Origin: an uncultured Pelagibacteraceae bacterium
GTDB lineage: Bacteria; Pseudomonadota; Alphaproteobacteria; Pelagibacterales; Pelagibacteraceae
Length of the DNA: 64,000 nucleotides
Assembly (NCBI GenBank): GCA_902613545.1
Contig: CACMHW010000003.1
Span: 45,071-109,070, forward strand
Direction of reading: 5' to 3'
Shown here: one piece after another, positions 1 through 10,945 of the stretch
How positions within the stretch are numbered: position 1 is the stretch's first letter
Layout: every line of letters begins with the position of its first letter
Notes under the pieces: model-generated
The model's database searches: none
Told to the model about the DNA's origin: nothing
Seen by the model: the letters and a program-made list of their open reading frames with translations, nothing else
Program-made: the position numbers and the translations under genes

Positions 1-1051
1 TTATAACAGAATTTTCGTTAATTTTACAAATAGGGTTTAAAGTTAAAAAATAGTCTTTAGATGTATCTAAGTTTTGTAGTTTATTTAGCCAATAGGTAAT
101 GCATGTCTTTTCGCCGTCTGAAACAGAATTCCAACTAGACCAGGCCCTTTTTTTGCGAGGCATTAATCTCTTATCAGTATGTAAATAAGCCTCATTTTTT
201 ACGTAATTAAATTTTTCCAATATATTTTTTTCTTTTTCCGTTGGTTTTTCTATCATTCTTAAACTTTGGTCTGCATGGGAAGCTAGTATTACTTGATCAT
301 AGTCAACATATTCATTGCCAATAATTACCCTGATATTGTCATCGCTTCTAATTAACTTATCCACTTTATAATTTTTAAAAATTTCTCCACTAATTTTATC
401 TGTTACTTTTTTTACATAAGCTCTACTTCTATTTGTAACTGTGTACCATTGCGGTCTATTTTTAAATTTAAATAAACCGTGATTAGTAAAAAAATTTAAA
501 AAAAATTTTAATGGCATTTCCTTTGCTTTATTAAATGGCATTGACCAGATAGCAGCAACCATAGGAATTAAGTGATACTCGATGAAGTATTTTGATAACT
601 TTTTTTTATAAAGAAAATTTCCTAGAGTTTCCTCTTTAATTTCACTTTCAAGTAATTTTGGAGCAGTTTTATAAAATAAAATTATCTCTCTAATCATATA
701 TAAAAATTTAAAATTAAAAAAATTTAATTTATTAGCAAAAATACCTCCTAAACCACTTCCGCTATATTCAACATTACTATTCTTAATTGATACGGAAAAT
801 GACATGTCGCTTTTTTCATAAGGAACTTTTAATTCATTAAAAAAATTTACTAAATTTGGATAAGTAACTTCATTGAAAACAATAAAGCCTAGATCTACTG
901 GAATAATCTTATCATCTTCTTTAATCTCATAGGTGAAAGAATGGCCTCCAAAGTGATCATCTTTTTCGTATAGATCAACTTTATATTTTTTTGAGAGAAA
1001 ATATGCGGAAGATAATCCTGAGATACCTGAGCCGATAACAGCAATTTTCAT
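1..1051 (-). CDS. FAD/NAD(P)-binding amine-oxidase-like protein (COG2907 type), 3' end off window
   Basis: Minus-strand reading from ATG at 1051 gives MKIAVIGSGISGLSSAYFLSKKYKVDLYEKDDHFGGHS (Rossmann GxGxxG); open to the window edge. Confidence 0.75.
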   Translation of the reverse strand, partial: MKIAVIGSGISGLSSAYFLSKKYKVDLYEKDDHFGGHSFTYEIKEDDKIIPVDLGFIVFNEVTYPNLVNFFNELKVPYEKSDMSFSVSIKNSNVEYSGSGLGGIFANKLNFFNFKFLYMIREIILFYKTAPKLLESEIKEETLGNFLYKKKLSKYFIEYHLIPMVAAIWSMPFNKAKEMPLKFFLNFFTNHGLFKFKNRPQWYTVTNRSRAYVKKVTDKISGEIFKNYKVDKLIRSDDNIRVIIGNEYVDYDQVILASHADQSLRMIEKPTEKEKNILEKFNYVKNEAYLHTDKRLMPRKKRAWSSWNSVSDGEKTCITYWLNKLQNLDTSKDYFLTLNPICKINENSVI

Positions 1052-1060
1052 TAAAAAAGG

Positions 1061-3928
1061 TTAAGCAGCTTCATCTTTATATTCATCCATTGAAGGACAT
1101 GAACATACTAAATTTCTATCTCCGAAAACGTTATCTACTCTAGCAACTGGTGCCCAATATTTATTATTTTTTACATACTCAGTTGGAAAAGCTGCTTCCT
1201 CTCTTGAGTAAGCATGCTTCCACTCACTGGAAGCTAATTCGACATAAGTATGAGGTGCATTTTTCAGCGGGTTATCTATTTTGTCAAACTTTGATAACTC
1301 CACTAAATTAATTTCTTTTTTAATTTTTATAAGTGCATTACAAAATTTATCAATTTCCTCCAAATTTTCACTTTCAGTTGGCTCAATCATGATTGTACCA
1401 GCAACAGGCCATGACATTGTTGGAGCATGGTAGCCAAAGTCAATTAGCCTTTTTGCTAAATCTTCCTCAGAGATTCCTGAACTTGCTTTTATTGGCCGGA
1501 TATCAATTATACATTCATGTGCAACATTTCCATTTTTACCAGTATAAAGAACTTTATAATCTTTAGATAATTTTTTTGAAATGTAATTTGCATTTAAAAT
1601 TGAAGCTTGTGAAGCTTTTTTCAATCCTTCAGCACCCATCATCTTTATATACATCCAAGATATTGGAAGTATACTTGAGCTACCCCAAGGAGCAGCTGAT
1701 ACAGCTCCCATTCCATTCTTAGGGCCAACTTCTTTAATAATTTCGTGTGTTGGTAAAAAATCTGCTAAGTGCTTAGCACAAGCAATTGGACCCATCCCTG
1801 GTCCGCCTCCTCCGTGAGGTATACAAAATGTTTTATGCAAATTAATATGACAAACATCCGGTCCAAATTTCCCTGGTTTTGCAACACCTACAAGCGCATT
1901 TAGATTCGCTCCATCCATATAAACTTGTCCACCGTGCTTATGAATAACTTCACAAATATCCATGATTTTTTCCTCGAATACTCCATGAGTAGAAGGATAA
2001 GTTACCATTAAAGCAGCTAAATCTTTTGAGTGTTTTTCAGCTTTGTTTTTAAGATCGTTTATATCCACGTTTCCATCGTCGTCACAATTGACTACAACCA
2101 CTTTCATACCACACATTTGGGCGCTTGCTGGATTAGTTCCATGAGCTGAGTCCGGAATTAGACAGACGTTACGATTTTCTTGTTTATTATTTTTATGGAA
2201 TTTTCTTATAGTCATCAGACCTGCATACTCTCCTTGAGCTCCAGAGTTAGGCTGTAAAGAAACTGCGTCATATCCAGTAATTTCTTTCAGATCGTTTATT
2301 AGATCATTAAAAAGAATCTTATAACCCTCCATTTGATTTGTAGGAACAAATGGATGTGGAAGTGAAAACTCTTTCCAAGTAATAGGAATTAATTCTGCTG
2401 TTGCATTGAGTTTCATTGTACAAGATCCTAAAGCAATCATTGATCTATTAAGTGCAATATCACAATCTTCTAGTTTTTTTAGATATCTTAGCATCTCAGT
2501 TTCAGAATGGTATTTGTTAAAAACTGGATGAGTTAAGTATTTTGAAGTTCTTAAAAGATTTTTTGGAAGATTATCTAGTTCAACCTTAACGTCTTGTTTT
2601 ATAATTTTAGAAACTCCAAATAACTTTAATAGAAAATTAACGTCATCAAGCTTTTTTGCTTCATCAAAAGCAACTGATAAATGATCTTTATCAACTTTTC
2701 TGAGGTTTATATTCTCTTTTAATGCAGCTTCATAAATAGGATTTGTTTTTTCGTTAGTCTTAATTGTAACGGTATCAAAGAAATGATCTGAAAAAATCTT
2801 GTAACCACCTGTTTTAATGTTATCAGCAAAAATTTTAGCTAATTTAGAAGTTCTATTCGCTATTTTAAGTATTCCTTCAGGTCCATGATAAATTGCAAAG
2901 GCAGCAGAAATGATAGCTAGTAATGCTTGAGCAGTGCAAATATTGCTTGTTGCTTTATCTCTTCTAATGTGTTGCTCCCTAGTTTGTAAAGAAAGCCTGT
3001 AAGCTTTTTTTCCATGTCTATCTTTTGAAACGCCTATTATTCTTCCTGGCATTGATCTTTTAAATTCCTCTTTTGTAGCAAAAAATGCTGCATGAGGCCC
3101 ACCGTACCCCATAGGGATACCAAATCTTTGAGCACTACCTACAGCAATATCAGCCCCAAGTTCTGCAGGAGTTTTTAATCTAGCTAAAGCCAATAAGTCG
3201 CAAACTAAAATAGCTTTTCCATTTTTTTTATGTATTTGACTAATACTTTCACTAGGATCGTTTATCTCACCTAAAGTTCCAGGATATGATAAAACTCCAC
3301 AAATAATATCTTCATTAATTTTTGTAAGTTCTTTTTTTTCGTCACCAATGATCAATTCTAAACCAAAAGGATTTGTTCTTGTCTTTATGAGATCTATTGT
3401 CTGAGGGTTACAATTACTTGAAATAAATATTTTTTTTGAATTAGTCTTATCTAATCTCTGGCTCAAACCTACTGCTTCTGCTGTTGCCGTCGCTTCATCT
3501 AACAAAGAAGCATTAGCTATATCCATACCTGTTAAGTCAATTATTGATTGTTGAAAATTTAAAAGCATTTCAAGACGACCTTGCGCCACTTCTGGTTGGT
3601 AAGGTGTATAAGATGTATACCATCCTGGATTTTCTAAAATATTTCTAAGAATTACATTAGGTGTAATAGAATTATAGTATCCCATTCCAATAAAATTTTT
3701 AAAGATTTTATTTTTTTTAGATATAGATTTTAATTTTTTTAAAGCATCGTTTTCTGACATCGGCTGATCGATCTTAAGATCATCTTTTAATAAGATTTTT
3801 TCTGGCACAGTATTGCTCATTAGATCTTCTAATGATTTGTACCCAACGTATTGCAACATTTTGGACTGATCCTCTTCAGAAGGACCAATATGTCTTTTAA
3901 TAAATTCCTTTGAATTATCGTCTATCAT
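1061..3928 (-). CDS. gcvP: Glycine dehydrogenase (decarboxylating), P-protein
   Basis: 955 aa; starts with the FIKRHIGPSEED motif and has the PLP region NLHKTFCIPHGGGGPGMGP. Confidence 0.97.
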   Translation of the reverse strand: MIDDNSKEFIKRHIGPSEEDQSKMLQYVGYKSLEDLMSNTVPEKILLKDDLKIDQPMSENDALKKLKSISKKNKIFKNFIGMGYYNSITPNVILRNILENPGWYTSYTPYQPEVAQGRLEMLLNFQQSIIDLTGMDIANASLLDEATATAEAVGLSQRLDKTNSKKIFISSNCNPQTIDLIKTRTNPFGLELIIGDEKKELTKINEDIICGVLSYPGTLGEINDPSESISQIHKKNGKAILVCDLLALARLKTPAELGADIAVGSAQRFGIPMGYGGPHAAFFATKEEFKRSMPGRIIGVSKDRHGKKAYRLSLQTREQHIRRDKATSNICTAQALLAIISAAFAIYHGPEGILKIANRTSKLAKIFADNIKTGGYKIFSDHFFDTVTIKTNEKTNPIYEAALKENINLRKVDKDHLSVAFDEAKKLDDVNFLLKLFGVSKIIKQDVKVELDNLPKNLLRTSKYLTHPVFNKYHSETEMLRYLKKLEDCDIALNRSMIALGSCTMKLNATAELIPITWKEFSLPHPFVPTNQMEGYKILFNDLINDLKEITGYDAVSLQPNSGAQGEYAGLMTIRKFHKNNKQENRNVCLIPDSAHGTNPASAQMCGMKVVVVNCDDDGNVDINDLKNKAEKHSKDLAALMVTYPSTHGVFEEKIMDICEVIHKHGGQVYMDGANLNALVGVAKPGKFGPDVCHINLHKTFCIPHGGGGPGMGPIACAKHLADFLPTHEIIKEVGPKNGMGAVSAAPWGSSSILPISWMYIKMMGAEGLKKASQASILNANYISKKLSKDYKVLYTGKNGNVAHECIIDIRPIKASSGISEEDLAKRLIDFGYHAPTMSWPVAGTIMIEPTESENLEEIDKFCNALIKIKKEINLVELSKFDKIDNPLKNAPHTYVELASSEWKHAYSREEAAFPTEYVKNNKYWAPVARVDNVFGDRNLVCSCPSMDEYKDEAA

Positions 3929-4309
3929 TTAACTTGGGTTCTCCTTACAAAATTTATCATATTCGTCTTTTGACATCAGGGAGTCATACTCACCTTTATC
4001 TTTTATCTTTAACTTAAAAAACCAGCTCGCACCTTCAGGGTCAGTATTGACGCTCCCAGGGTCATCTGCAACGGCTTTATTTCCCTCAGTAATTTCTCCA
4101 GAAATAGGAGAATAAACATCACTCGCAGCTTTAGTAGACTCTACAACAGCTGCTTGACCTTCTTTTTCTACTGCTTTTCCTGCATCAGGAACCTCCACAA
4201 AAACAATATCACCGAGCATTTCTGTTGCATGCTTAGTTATTCCAACTGTGGCAACGTCACCATCCAATGAGACCCATTCGTGTTTTTTAGAAAATTTTTT
4301 TTCGCTCAT
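3929..4309 (-). CDS. gcvH: Glycine cleavage system H protein
   Basis: 126 aa; lipoyl motif [18 protein letters not shown]. Confidence 0.97.
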   Translation of the reverse strand: MSEKKFSKKHEWVSLDGDVATVGITKHATEMLGDIVFVEVPDAGKAVEKEGQAAVVESTKAASDVYSPISGEITEGNKAVADDPGSVNTDPEGASWFFKLKIKDKGEYDSLMSKDEYDKFCKENPS

Positions 4310-4321
4310 ATTTGTTTCCCC

Positions 4322-5416
4322 TTATTTAATATAACTTTTTTTATAAAATGGAAGTTCAGAAATTTTACCCCCATATTTTTTCCCTCTTACTTCAAGCTGA
4401 ATAGATGTACCTATTTCAGAAAATTCAGATTTAACATATCCCATTGCAACTGGAGCGTTCACGCTCGGTCCAAAAGTACCACTTGTAACGAATCCTATTT
4501 CATTATTATCAGGTGAAAAGATTTTCGTATTTTCTCTAGCTATAACTTTTCCATCTGGTTTTATACCAACTCTAATTTTTTCACTTCCGTTTGCTAATAA
4601 GTTTTTTATTTTTTCCCATCCATTAAAGCCGCCAACTTCTTTCCTTTTTTTTGCTATAGCCCATTTTAAATTAGCTTCTACTGGATTAATTTTCTCATTT
4701 AAATCATGACCATACAAACAAAGACCTGCCTCTAATCTTAATGTGTCTCTAGCTCCTAAACCTATCGGTTTAACTTCATTTGAAATTAAGTAATCAATGA
4801 GCTTTTCAACTTTTGTATTTGAAATTGAGATTTCAAAACCATCTTCACCTGTGTATCCAGATCTTGTTACATAAAGATTTTCACCTTCATACTCAAAATT
4901 ACTTCCCGTCATAAATTTTAAATTAGCAACACCGGGAATTAATTTTTCTAAAATCTCTACGGATTTGGGACCTTGTAACGCTATTAAAGATAAATCGTTG
5001 TTTAAAAGATGTTTATGATTTTTTTTTAAAAATTGTGAAATTTGTTTAATATCGTTTTCCTTGCAAGCTGCGTTTAAGATTATACAAAAACCTTTTTCTG
5101 TTTTTGTAATAATTAAATCATCAATTATTCCACCTTCGTTATTTAGTAAAAAAGAATATTTTGAATGGTTAACTTTCAAATTTTTTAAATCTGCTGGAAT
5201 AATTTTTTCTAGAGACTCTATTAATGTTTCATCCCCTTCTAAAAAAAATTGTCCCATATGTGACACATCAAAAAATCCAGCGTGTGTTCTTGTAGAAATA
5301 TGTTCCTTTACAATACCATCTTTATATTGGATAGGCATTTCATACCCAGCAAATGGAACAAACTTTGCTCCTAAGTTCTTATGATAATTATATAAAGCTG
5401 TTTTTTGTACTTCCAT
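4322..5416 (-). CDS. gcvT: Aminomethyltransferase (T-protein)
   Basis: 364 aa; FVPFAGYEMPIQY, GFFDVSHMGQ, RSGYTGEDGFEI, gcvT-gcvH-gcvP order. Confidence 0.97.
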   Translation of the reverse strand: MEVQKTALYNYHKNLGAKFVPFAGYEMPIQYKDGIVKEHISTRTHAGFFDVSHMGQFFLEGDETLIESLEKIIPADLKNLKVNHSKYSFLLNNEGGIIDDLIITKTEKGFCIILNAACKENDIKQISQFLKKNHKHLLNNDLSLIALQGPKSVEILEKLIPGVANLKFMTGSNFEYEGENLYVTRSGYTGEDGFEISISNTKVEKLIDYLISNEVKPIGLGARDTLRLEAGLCLYGHDLNEKINPVEANLKWAIAKKRKEVGGFNGWEKIKNLLANGSEKIRVGIKPDGKVIARENTKIFSPDNNEIGFVTSGTFGPSVNAPVAMGYVKSEFSEIGTSIQLEVRGKKYGGKISELPFYKKSYIK

Positions 5417-5432
5417 AATAACTCTTATTTAA

Positions 5433-5592
5433 CCCCATCTGTCTATGTACCTGAGAGATTTAATCCTTCGGTGAGGCTTACGCCTGCTTTCCAGAGTTAT
5501 TACGGTAACGGTCCTTTTGCCTGAGAGTTTCCGGGGTGGTTGCTCCTTCGGCGCCTAAATGGTCTCTCCCGTTACACAAGAGACTCTCCTCT
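5433..5592 (-). promoter_or_regulatory. Tandem glycine riboswitch upstream of gcvT
   Basis: Minus strand contains GGCGCCGAAGGAGCAACCACCCCGGAAACTCTCAGGCAAAAGGACCGTTACCG, then GGATTAAATCTCTCAGGTACATAGACAG: two aptamer-like halves directly upstream of gcvT. Confidence 0.93.
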
Positions 5593-5622
5593 AAATACAT
5601 TAAAAAGTCAAATGCAAATTAT

Positions 5623-6486
5623 TCAAGTCTTGCTATGTTTTTTATCAAAACTCTTCAATATTATTGCCGAAATAATGACTGCGCCACCTATAAATACACT
5701 AATTGGAGGAATTTCATTTAAAAATAACCATACCCAAAGAGGCGCACATAAAGTTTCCATCAACATCAAAATTCCAACTGTTGCAGACTCAACCGTTCTT
5801 GATCCGATTGTTATACAAATAAAGCTAACTGCTAATTGCGGAACTCCAAGAAGAAAACCCATCCATAGATCGTGTTTAGTGAATTCAAAGGACTCTGCTA
5901 AGAAAAAACCGTAAATCAAACTAAATATTCCAGAATAAAAAATTGCAGGAACCATATCAACTTTTGTATTTTTTCTAATTATCATTACTAAAATCGCAAA
6001 ATTTATTGGGATTGCTAACGCCACTATGTTTCCAAATAATGATCCGCCTGAAATAGAGTCTCCAACCATTATAATAATACCACTCATAGCAAGAAGAATT
6101 GAAATTAAGCCGATTAAAGAAACTTTTTCTTTTAGATAAAAATATCCAAATATTGCAAGAAACATAGTTTGTGTACTTATAATAAAAACGACATTTGCTA
6201 CTGTTGTATTGCTCATTGCAACTACAAAAGCAACAAAGCTAAATGATAAAACAAAACCTCCTAGTAAACCTAGAAGGCCAGACTCTTTAATAATATTAAA
6301 GGTATTTTTTTTATAAGTTACAAAAAGAAAAGCTATAAGAGCTAAAAGGAAAAAAAAAGATCTTAAAAATAATATTTGCCAGATACTTGCCTCTTCAAAA
6401 GATCTAATAATAAATCCTCCCCAGCTTAAACAAAAACCGCCAAATAAGAGAAGAATATAACCCGGTATTTTATACAAAAATTGCAT
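5623..6486 (-). CDS. EamA/DMT-family transporter
   Basis: 287 aa, ~10 TM hydrophobic pattern, DMT repeat architecture. Confidence 0.85.
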   Translation of the reverse strand: MQFLYKIPGYILLLFGGFCLSWGGFIIRSFEEASIWQILFLRSFFFLLALIAFLFVTYKKNTFNIIKESGLLGLLGGFVLSFSFVAFVVAMSNTTVANVVFIISTQTMFLAIFGYFYLKEKVSLIGLISILLAMSGIIIMVGDSISGGSLFGNIVALAIPINFAILVMIIRKNTKVDMVPAIFYSGIFSLIYGFFLAESFEFTKHDLWMGFLLGVPQLAVSFICITIGSRTVESATVGILMLMETLCAPLWVWLFLNEIPPISVFIGGAVIISAIILKSFDKKHSKT

Positions 6487-7812
6487 TTAGAATTTTTTCA
6501 AAATATTTTTAAAATAATATTGTAAAGTAAAAGACCTAAATATCATAAATAATAAAAGAGATAACCAAATACCGTGATTGTCTAGATATTTTGTTAAGAA
6601 GATCGATGCTCCAATATAACTCATAACTGATACTATCATTGCATTTCTAATTTCTTTTGTTTGTGATGCTCCGATAAATATTCCATCTAATTGATAACAA
6701 AAACATGCAATTGGTGGAATTATAATTACCCATAAGATATGTTGAAAAGAAATAAATCTTAAAATCTCAATATCAGTAATGATATAAATTATTTCTTTGA
6801 AAAAAATTAAATATATTATTGAGATAATGATAGCAGTGACAAAACTGACCTGAATAGAATTTCTTACAACTTCTAAAAAAGATTTTCGGTTTCTTCTTCC
6901 TACCGCGAAACCTATAATCCCTTCAGTCGAAAAGGCATAAGCATCTAAGAAGAATGATGATAAAATTATAAATTGCATTAATATTGTATTAACTGCTAAA
7001 TAGTCTTCTCCAATTTTTGAACCAAGATAAGTTACCCATAGAAAAGCAAATGTGAGAAATAAAGTTCTTATAAAAATATCTAAATTTATATTTAAAAGTT
7101 TTATTAATTTAGACCTTACTAATAAATTTTCAAATTTAGGAATTACTTTGAATTTTTGAATAATATAATTATAGGTAAATAATGTGAAAATAATTAAGGT
7201 TATATAACTCGAAATTAAAGTTCCAAGAGCTACACCAAAAACTTTTAAATCATATGTTAAAACTAGTAGAGAACTAAAAATGATATTCAAACTTGATAGA
7301 ACAATTATTAAAAAACTTGAAATCTTTGTTTTTTGTATACCTAGATAAAAACCCACTAAAACATAAATAATTAATTCTGCAGGAATTGAAAAAATTCTTA
7401 CATTTAAATAAGTTTTTATTAATACCTCTGTTTCATCAGAGGGAGAAAAAAAATAACTTATTGTAATTTTTAAAGCCGGGAAGAAAATAATTATTATAAA
7501 TGCTGCAATTAAAGCAAGGGCTATATTTCTTAAAATCGTTTTTACTATCTCTCTATAATCACTTCTGCCATAAGCCTGTGCAACTATTCCAACAGTCCCC
7601 ATTCTTAAAAAACCAAAACTCCAAACAATCATTGTCATAACTGATGTAGCTATACTGGTTGCTGCTAAATATTTGGTCTCACCTAAATTACCCATCAAAC
7701 CTGTATCAACCATTCCAACTAATGGAATGGCCATGTTTGAAAAAAAAACCGGTATGGACAACAAAATTATTTGTTTTTTTGAAAATTTTGATGAGCTTTT
7801 GAACAGTTCCAT
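6487..7812 (-). CDS. MATE-family efflux transporter
   Basis: 441 aa; N-terminal IPVFFSNMAIPLVGMVDTGLMGNLG typical of MATE/DinF. Confidence 0.88.
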   Translation of the reverse strand: MELFKSSSKFSKKQIILLSIPVFFSNMAIPLVGMVDTGLMGNLGETKYLAATSIATSVMTMIVWSFGFLRMGTVGIVAQAYGRSDYREIVKTILRNIALALIAAFIIIIFFPALKITISYFFSPSDETEVLIKTYLNVRIFSIPAELIIYVLVGFYLGIQKTKISSFLIIVLSSLNIIFSSLLVLTYDLKVFGVALGTLISSYITLIIFTLFTYNYIIQKFKVIPKFENLLVRSKLIKLLNINLDIFIRTLFLTFAFLWVTYLGSKIGEDYLAVNTILMQFIILSSFFLDAYAFSTEGIIGFAVGRRNRKSFLEVVRNSIQVSFVTAIIISIIYLIFFKEIIYIITDIEILRFISFQHILWVIIIPPIACFCYQLDGIFIGASQTKEIRNAMIVSVMSYIGASIFLTKYLDNHGIWLSLLLFMIFRSFTLQYYFKNILKKF

Positions 7813-7859
7813 TTTATTCTTTAATATATCTTAATAACCTTATATACATTGATTCTCGA

Positions 7860-8477
7860 ATGTTAGAGCAAGTAATTATCTCAGTTCAAATAATCCTTAT
7901 TGATATAGTTATGGCTGCGGATAACGCGATCATAATAGGTTTAATCGCTGCAGGATTTGCTACAGATAATAGAAGAAAAATTATTGCATGGGGTGTTGCA
8001 GCAGCATTCCTATTTAGAATTATTTTTGCCTCTGGAGCTAATTATTTATTTGAATTTGCATGGATTAAAATCCTAGGCGGCGTTTTACTTTTATGGGTTA
8101 TAAATAATCTGAGACAAGACTTTTTTGGTAAAAACAAAATTAAAACACCACAACTAAAATCTGCTGAGACAAAAAGCTTTAGTGTTGGGGTTTATCAAGT
8201 TTTAATTGCTGACCTTACTTTAAGTTTTGATAATACTATCGCGGTAGTAGCTGCCTCGAAAGGTAATTTTCATTTAATGGTTATAGGATTGCTGCTATCA
8301 GTATTTTTAATCGCAACTCTAGCAAGTTATTTTGCTGATTATATCAAAAAACATATGTGGCTTGGATATTTAGGATTATTTGTAATTTTAGTAATTTCTA
8401 TACAATTAATAATTGGTGGGCTTGTAAGTTATGAAGTTCTCTCAATAAACGAAAAATATAAATTTTTATTCTTATAA
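7860..8477 (+). CDS. TerC-family membrane protein
   Basis: 205 aa; IDIVMAADNAIIIGL and LTLSFDNTIAVVAAS motifs. Confidence 0.9.
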   Translation: MLEQVIISVQIILIDIVMAADNAIIIGLIAAGFATDNRRKIIAWGVAAAFLFRIIFASGANYLFEFAWIKILGGVLLLWVINNLRQDFFGKNKIKTPQLKSAETKSFSVGVYQVLIADLTLSFDNTIAVVAASKGNFHLMVIGLLLSVFLIATLASYFADYIKKHMWLGYLGLFVILVISIQLIIGGLVSYEVLSINEKYKFLFL

Positions 8478-9439
8478 TGTTAGACTTTTGTATTATAGGG
8501 TCAGGTGTATCTGGCTCTACAATAGCATATCTTCTTTCAAAAAGATATTCTGTACATATTCTTGATAAAGCAAGAGGTCCGGGTGGACGTGCATCAAATA
8601 AAAGATTTAAACAAAATTTAAGTTTTGATCATGGGGTTCAATATATTTCTCCAAAATCAAAAGAGTTTTTAAAGTTTATAAAAAATCTATGTAAAAAAAA
8701 AGAAGCAAAAATTTGGACTGGAAGTCATTTAGATTTTACATTTAAAAAAAAAGAAATTTCAGAAAAATTTATTGGTATGAAAGGTAACAATTTTATTTCT
8801 AAGTTTTATACCAAAAAAATAAAAAAAAGTTTTCAATCTTCAGTAAAATCAATCTTTTTTAATAAATACTTCTGGGAAATAAAACTAGATAATGGTGAAT
8901 ATATTCAAGCTAAGTCGATAATATTAACTTGTCCCTTCCCCCAATCAAAAAAGATTGCAGGTAAATATTTAGAAAAAAGAATATCAAATTTAAAAATAAA
9001 TATGGAGCCAAATATTACAACAATGTTAGCTTTTAAAAACCAAAAAACTGTTCCTGTGAGTAGTATAAAATTTAATGATGAAGTTTTAACATGGGCAGCA
9101 TTTGAAAATAGTAAAAATAGATTTAATTCTTCAAATTCACTTTGGACATTACAATCTTCAATCGGGTGGGCTAGAAAGAATATAAATCATTATAAAAAAA
9201 GTAAAAAAGCAGAAAATACTTTAATATCAAAATTTCTTAACTTTACAGGATATAAAAAAGATAAAATTATTTTTAAAAAAACACACGGATGGAAATATTC
9301 TTATAATTTAAATGGCTCACCTTTAAAAAGTTATTGGAATAAAAAATTAAGGTTAGGGTTATGTGCTGATTGGTTTATCGGTCCTAAAGTTGAAAATGCT
9401 TGGTTAAGTGCTAATGACTTGGCGAAAAAAATCAAATAG
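8477..9439 (+). CDS. FAD-dependent NAD(P)-binding oxidoreductase (renalase-like)
   Basis: 320 aa; DFCIIGSGVSGSTIAYLLSKRYSVHILDKARGPGGRAS; start overlaps the terC stop. Confidence 0.8.
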   Translation: MLDFCIIGSGVSGSTIAYLLSKRYSVHILDKARGPGGRASNKRFKQNLSFDHGVQYISPKSKEFLKFIKNLCKKKEAKIWTGSHLDFTFKKKEISEKFIGMKGNNFISKFYTKKIKKSFQSSVKSIFFNKYFWEIKLDNGEYIQAKSIILTCPFPQSKKIAGKYLEKRISNLKINMEPNITTMLAFKNQKTVPVSSIKFNDEVLTWAAFENSKNRFNSSNSLWTLQSSIGWARKNINHYKKSKKAENTLISKFLNFTGYKKDKIIFKKTHGWKYSYNLNGSPLKSYWNKKLRLGLCADWFIGPKVENAWLSANDLAKKIK

Positions 9440-10945
9440 TTAAAAAATACTTTTACCGTATTTAATTCTTTTTCTCATTTTAGGTAAAATTTCAACATTA
9501 AGTCCTTTAAGATCTTTAGGTTTTAATTTTCTCAAATTTTGAACGCATTTTAAAAATCTTTGTGACTCTTTTTTTGAAATAATATTATCTGTTAGAACTT
9601 TAAATTTGTTAATATATTCTTTTCTTCCGAATGGTCGTTTTCCAGCTGGATGAGCATCTGCAACATTGATCTCTTCTGATATTGTGGAACCATTTTTCAT
9701 TTTGACAATAACTTTTCCACCAAAACATTTCTTTTTAGGATCTCTATTATGATATTTTTTTGTCCATTTCTTATTCTCTTTAGTTACTATTTTTCGCCAA
9801 AGTTGAACTGTGCTTTTTCTTCTAGCTCTTTGTGGTGTGTAAGATTTTACGTGATGCCAAGCTCCATCCTCTAAAGCTACAGCAAAAATATACATTATAG
9901 AGTGATCTAAAGTTTCTCTACTTGCATAAGGATCCATTTTTTGAGGATCGTTAGCACCAGTTCCAATGACATAATGTGTATGATGACTTGTTTCGATTGT
10001 AATTTTTTTTATATTATTTAAATTTTTAATTTTCTTATTTAAACTTCTTGCTAAATCAATTAATGCCTGCGATTGATACTCAGCAGAATGTTCTTTAGTG
10101 TAAGTTTCTAATATTGCTTTTTTTGGCTCATTAACCTTTGGTAAAGGAACAATATATTTTTTTCCAGGGCCTGATAGAACATAAGCTATAACACTATCTT
10201 CACCCTCATATATTGGACTAGGAGCGCCCTCACCTCTCATACATCTATCAACTGCTTCGACTGCTAACTTACCGGCATGTGCAGGAGCGAAAGCTTTCCA
10301 ACTAGAAATTTCTCCTTTTCTTGATTGTCTAGTTGAAATAGTTGTATGCAAAGCTTGCTGAACTGACTGATAGATTGTTTCTGTATTTAATTTTAATAAA
10401 CTTCCTAAACCTGCTGCAACACTAGGGCCTAAATGTGCTATATGATCTATTTTATGTTCATGTAAACAAATCCCTTTGACTAAATTAACTTGAACCTCAT
10501 AACCAGTTAAAATTCCTCTAATAAGATCTAATCCATTACATCCTTTTTGTTGAGCAACTGCTAAAATTGCAGGTATATTATCTCCAGGATGGCTGTAATC
10601 TGCAGCTAAAAAAGTATCATGGTAATCAAGTTCTCTCACTGCAGTACCATTTGCCCAAGCTGCCCATTCACAATCCACTTTAATTTTAGGATTTAATCCA
10701 AAAACGTTTGCTCCATTCTTTCTGGTGTGTGCTAAAGCCATTTGTCTTGCAGAAACAACGGGCTTTCTATTGTAAGACGCGATTGCAACCGATGCATTAT
10801 CAATAATTCTATTAATAACCATCTCAATAGCATCTTTATTTAATTTCGCTTTGTCAGATGAAATTTCTGCAATTTTCCATGCTAGTTGGTCTTTCTTTTT
10901 TAAATTCGCTTTAGATGGATGAACTTTTACTGTGATATTTCTCAT
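9440..10945 (-). CDS. MmgE/PrpD family protein (2-methylcitrate dehydratase-like)
   Basis: 501 aa; [28 protein letters not shown], typical PrpD region. Confidence 0.85.
   Translation of the reverse strand: MRNITVKVHPSKANLKKKDQLAWKIAEISSDKAKLNKDAIEMVINRIIDNASVAIASYNRKPVVSARQMALAHTRKNGANVFGLNPKIKVDCEWAAWANGTAVRELDYHDTFLAADYSHPGDNIPAILAVAQQKGCNGLDLIRGILTGYEVQVNLVKGICLHEHKIDHIAHLGPSVAAGLGSLLKLNTETIYQSVQQALHTTISTRQSRKGEISSWKAFAPAHAGKLAVEAVDRCMRGEGAPSPIYEGEDSVIAYVLSGPGKKYIVPLPKVNEPKKAILETYTKEHSAEYQSQALIDLARSLNKKIKNLNNIKKITIETSHHTHYVIGTGANDPQKMDPYASRETLDHSIMYIFAVALEDGAWHHVKSYTPQRARRKSTVQLWRKIVTKENKKWTKKYHNRDPKKKCFGGKVIVKMKNGSTISEEINVADAHPAGKRPFGRKEYINKFKVLTDNIISKKESQRFLKCVQNLRKLKPKDLKGLNVEILPKMRKRIKYGKSIF

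Noticed and set aside
4280-4516. Plus-strand ORF antisense to gcvH/gcvT
   Set aside because: Low-complexity Phe/Lys-rich translation opposite confidently assigned genes; AT-rich antisense artefact
5540-5914. Plus-strand ORF across the glycine riboswitch and EamA 3' end
   Set aside because: Overlaps a structured RNA and a coding gene on the other strand; no family features
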